Shown here: positions 4,992-6,683 of the stretch, one piece after another
Position numbering within the stretch: the first letter of the stretch is position 1
Layout of the letters: every line of letters begins with the position of its first letter
Origin: an uncultured Rhodanobacteraceae bacterium
Lineage (GTDB): Bacteria > Pseudomonadota > Gammaproteobacteria > Xanthomonadales > Ahniellaceae
Direction: 5' to 3'
Assembly: GCA_937873105.1 (NCBI GenBank)
Contig: CALMWD010000157.1
Location: 1-6,683, forward strand
Length of the DNA stretch: 6,683 bases
Position numbers and translations under genes: made by a program
Notes under the pieces: model-generated
Databases searched by the model: none
What the model saw: the letters and a program-made list of their open reading frames with translations, nothing else
Told to the model about the DNA's origin: nothing

Positions 4992-6683
4992 ATGTCCGCC
5001 CTGCCTGCCCGCGCCGGTCATTCGGCGCCTCGGCCGTCGCCGATCGACGCCGCCGCTTTGTCCGAACGCCTGCAGCACAAATACGCCGATCGCGTGACCG
5101 CGCACGTCGCGCTGCCGGCGCGTGCCGGTCGCTACGTGCCGTTGCCTGCAGACTTGCCGCCCCGCATCGCGCGGGCGTTGAAGGCGCGCGGCATCGAGCG
5201 GCTGTACAGCCATCAGGGCGAGGCCTGGGACGCGGCACGCGCCGGCCGACACGTGGTCGTGGTGACGCCAACCGCTTCCGGCAAGTCGCTGTGTTACCTG
5301 CTGCCGGTGCTGGCCGACGCGATGGCGGCGAAGTCGAAATCCCTGTTCCTGTTCCCGACCAAGGCGCTGGCGCAGGATCAGGTCGCGGAACTGCTCGAAC
5401 TCAATCGCGCCGGCGATCTCGGCGTGCGCGCAAACACCTTCGATGGCGACACGCCCGGCGATGCGCGCCAGGCCATTCGCCTGCACGGCGAGATCGTCGT
5501 CAGCAATCCGGACATGCTGCACCAGGCCATCCTGCCGCATCACACCAAGTGGGCGCAGTTCTTCGAACAGCTCAAGTACGTCGTCATCGACGAGGTGCAT
5601 ACCTATCGCGGCGTGTTCGGCGCGCACGTCGCCAACCTGATCCGCCGCCTCAAGCGCATCTGCGCGTTCTACGGATCGTCGCCGCAGTTCATCCTGTGCT
5701 CGGCCACGATCGGCAATCCGGCCGAACACGCGGCCGCGCTGATCGAAGCATCGGTGCACGCAATCACCGACAGCGGTGCGCCGGTCGGCGAGAAACACGT
5801 CCTGTTGTGGAATCCGCCGGTCGTGAATCCGGACCTCGGCCTGCGTGCTTCGGCGCGATCGCAGTCGAACCGCATCGCCCGGCTCGCCATCAAGGCCCGG
5901 CTCAAGACCCTGGTCTTCGCGGCGTCGCGGACCATGGTCGAGGTGCTGACCAAGTACCTGAAGGACGTGTTCGATCACGACCCGCGCAAGCCGGCGCGCG
6001 TTCGCGCCTACCGCGGCGGCTATCTGCCGACCGAACGGCGCCTGATCGAACGCGAGATGCGCGCCGGTCAGGTCGACGGCATCGTCGCGACCAACGCGCT
6101 CGAACTCGGCGTCGACATCGGCGCGCTGGATGTGGTCGTGCTCAATGGTTATCCCGGCACCATTGCCGCAACCTGGCAACGCTTCGGCCGCGCCGGCCGG
6201 CGCCAGCAACCGAGTCTGGGCGTGCTGGTCGCGTCCAGCGATCCGCTGGACCAGTACCTCGTGCGCCATCCCGAGTTCTTCCAGGACGCGCCGCCCGAAC
6301 ACGCCCGCATCGCCCCCGACCAAGCCCTGATTCTGCTCGACCACATTCGTTGCGCGGCCTTCGAGCTGCCCTTCGTCGGGCGCGAGCGGTTCGGACCGAT
6401 CCAGCCGACCCCGTATCTGGAGGTGCTCGCGGAATCGGGCGTCGTCCATCGCGAAGGCGAGCGCTGGGAATGGATCGCCGACAGTTATCCGGCGAACGCG
6501 GTCAGCCTGCGCTCGGTGGCGGACGGCAACTTCGTCGTCGTCGATCGCACCGACGGGCGCCAGCAGATCATTGCCGAGGTCGACTACAGCGCCGCGGCAT
6601 TGACGCTGTACGAAGGCGCGATCCACATGGTTCAGTCGACGCCGTATCAGGTCGAACGTCTGGACTGGCCCGGACGCAAGGCC
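4992..6683 (+). CDS. MrfA (YprA)/Hrq1-type superfamily 2 DNA helicase, C-terminus cut by the window edge
   Basis: From ATG 4992 the frame is open to the last base, giving 564 residues and no stop. A ribosome binding site GAGGAG (4979-4984) lies seven bases upstream. Helicase motifs occur in order: LYSHQGEAW (Q-like, 71-79), Walker A TPTASGKS (92-99), FPTKALAQDQ (121-130), SNPDMLHQAILPHH (171-184), Walker B DEVH (200-203) in VIDEVHTYRGVFGAHVANLI, SATIGNP (237-243), TLVFAASR (306-313), ATNALELGVDIGALD (366-380) and TWQRFGRAGRR (394-404). This arrangement matches Bacillus subtilis MrfA (YprA), a 3'-5' helicase in mitomycin C lesion repair, and eukaryotic/archaeal Hrq1. Family members run to about 750-850 residues and end in a DUF1998 zinc-binding domain with four cysteines, which would lie beyond the window. 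Expected role: cytoplasmic unwinding during repair of DNA adducts or crosslinks. The neighbours give no further hint; it is separated from putP by 64 bases. Confidence 0.9.
   Translation, partial: MSALPARAGHSAPRPSPIDAAALSERLQHKYADRVTAHVALPARAGRYVPLPADLPPRIARALKARGIERLYSHQGEAWDAARAGRHVVVVTPTASGKSLCYLLPVLADAMAAKSKSLFLFPTKALAQDQVAELLELNRAGDLGVRANTFDGDTPGDARQAIRLHGEIVVSNPDMLHQAILPHHTKWAQFFEQLKYVVIDEVHTYRGVFGAHVANLIRRLKRICAFYGSSPQFILCSATIGNPAEHAAALIEASVHAITDSGAPVGEKHVLLWNPPVVNPDLGLRASARSQSNRIARLAIKARLKTLVFAASRTMVEVLTKYLKDVFDHDPRKPARVRAYRGGYLPTERRLIEREMRAGQVDGIVATNALELGVDIGALDVVVLNGYPGTIAATWQRFGRAGRRQQPSLGVLVASSDPLDQYLVRHPEFFQDAPPEHARIAPDQALILLDHIRCAAFELPFVGRERFGPIQPTPYLEVLAESGVVHREGERWEWIADSYPANAVSLRSVADGNFVVVDRTDGRQQIIAEVDYSAAALTLYEGAIHMVQSTPYQVERLDWPGRKA

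Noticed and set aside
4800..6626. Minus-strand open frame of 608 codons
   Set aside because: It lies antisense to the helicase, which has every expected motif. The antisense product is Asp/Arg/Gln/His-rich with no recognisable feature.
1..6683. A new defence, mobile or toxin-antitoxin system
   Set aside because: No nuclease, transposase, integrase, toxin/antitoxin pair, direct-repeat array or tRNA-linked boundary was found. The helicase matches the MrfA repair family, and its visible neighbours are metabolic and transport genes rather than defence genes.

Overview
The window reads as chromosomal DNA of a high-GC Gram-negative bacterium. Codons strongly prefer G or C in third position, and the predicted proteins resemble proteobacterial families; Xanthomonadales/Lysobacterales-like is a guess from style and content, not a demonstrated placement. 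I see no tRNA, rRNA, CRISPR array, insertion sequence, integrase or phage gene. Apart from two genes cut by the window edges, every gene looks intact.

Layout: (1) On the minus strand at the left edge is the N-terminus of an exported protein: a clean Sec signal peptide followed by about 14 mature residues. (2) Diverging from it across about 150 bases is a tightly coupled two-gene unit on the plus strand (248-1651 and 1653-2768). It encodes a multi-pass MBOAT O-acyltransferase of the AlgI/PatA/DltB kind and a membrane-anchored SGNH-type partner. (3) Converging on it, with one base between the two stop codons, is a minus-strand LOG-family nucleoside 5'-monophosphate phosphoribohydrolase (2770-3354). 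(4) Diverging from LOG across a 124-base intergenic region is a Na+/proline symporter, PutP (3479-4927). (5) After a perfect-core stem-loop (4931-4957), a plus-strand gene runs off the right edge. It has no stop inside the window. Read from 4992 it gives 564 residues of an MrfA (YprA)/Hrq1-type superfamily 2 DNA helicase; only the C-terminal zinc-binding part is missing.

How the genes work together: only the MBOAT/SGNH pair forms an obvious functional unit. It probably moves acyl (usually acetyl) groups across the inner membrane onto an envelope or extracellular glycan. The acceptor cannot be told because no glycan synthesis gene is present. LOG, PutP and the helicase are unrelated housekeeping or stress functions, each with its own ribosome binding site.

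I found no convincing evidence of a wholly new system. The points most worth a second look are the standalone acyl-transfer cassette with its divergent SGNH partner, the stem-loop after putP, the palindrome between LOG and putP, and the Tyr-to-Cys change in the LOG signature. Several very long overlapping open frames are antisense or off-frame shadows caused by high GC.
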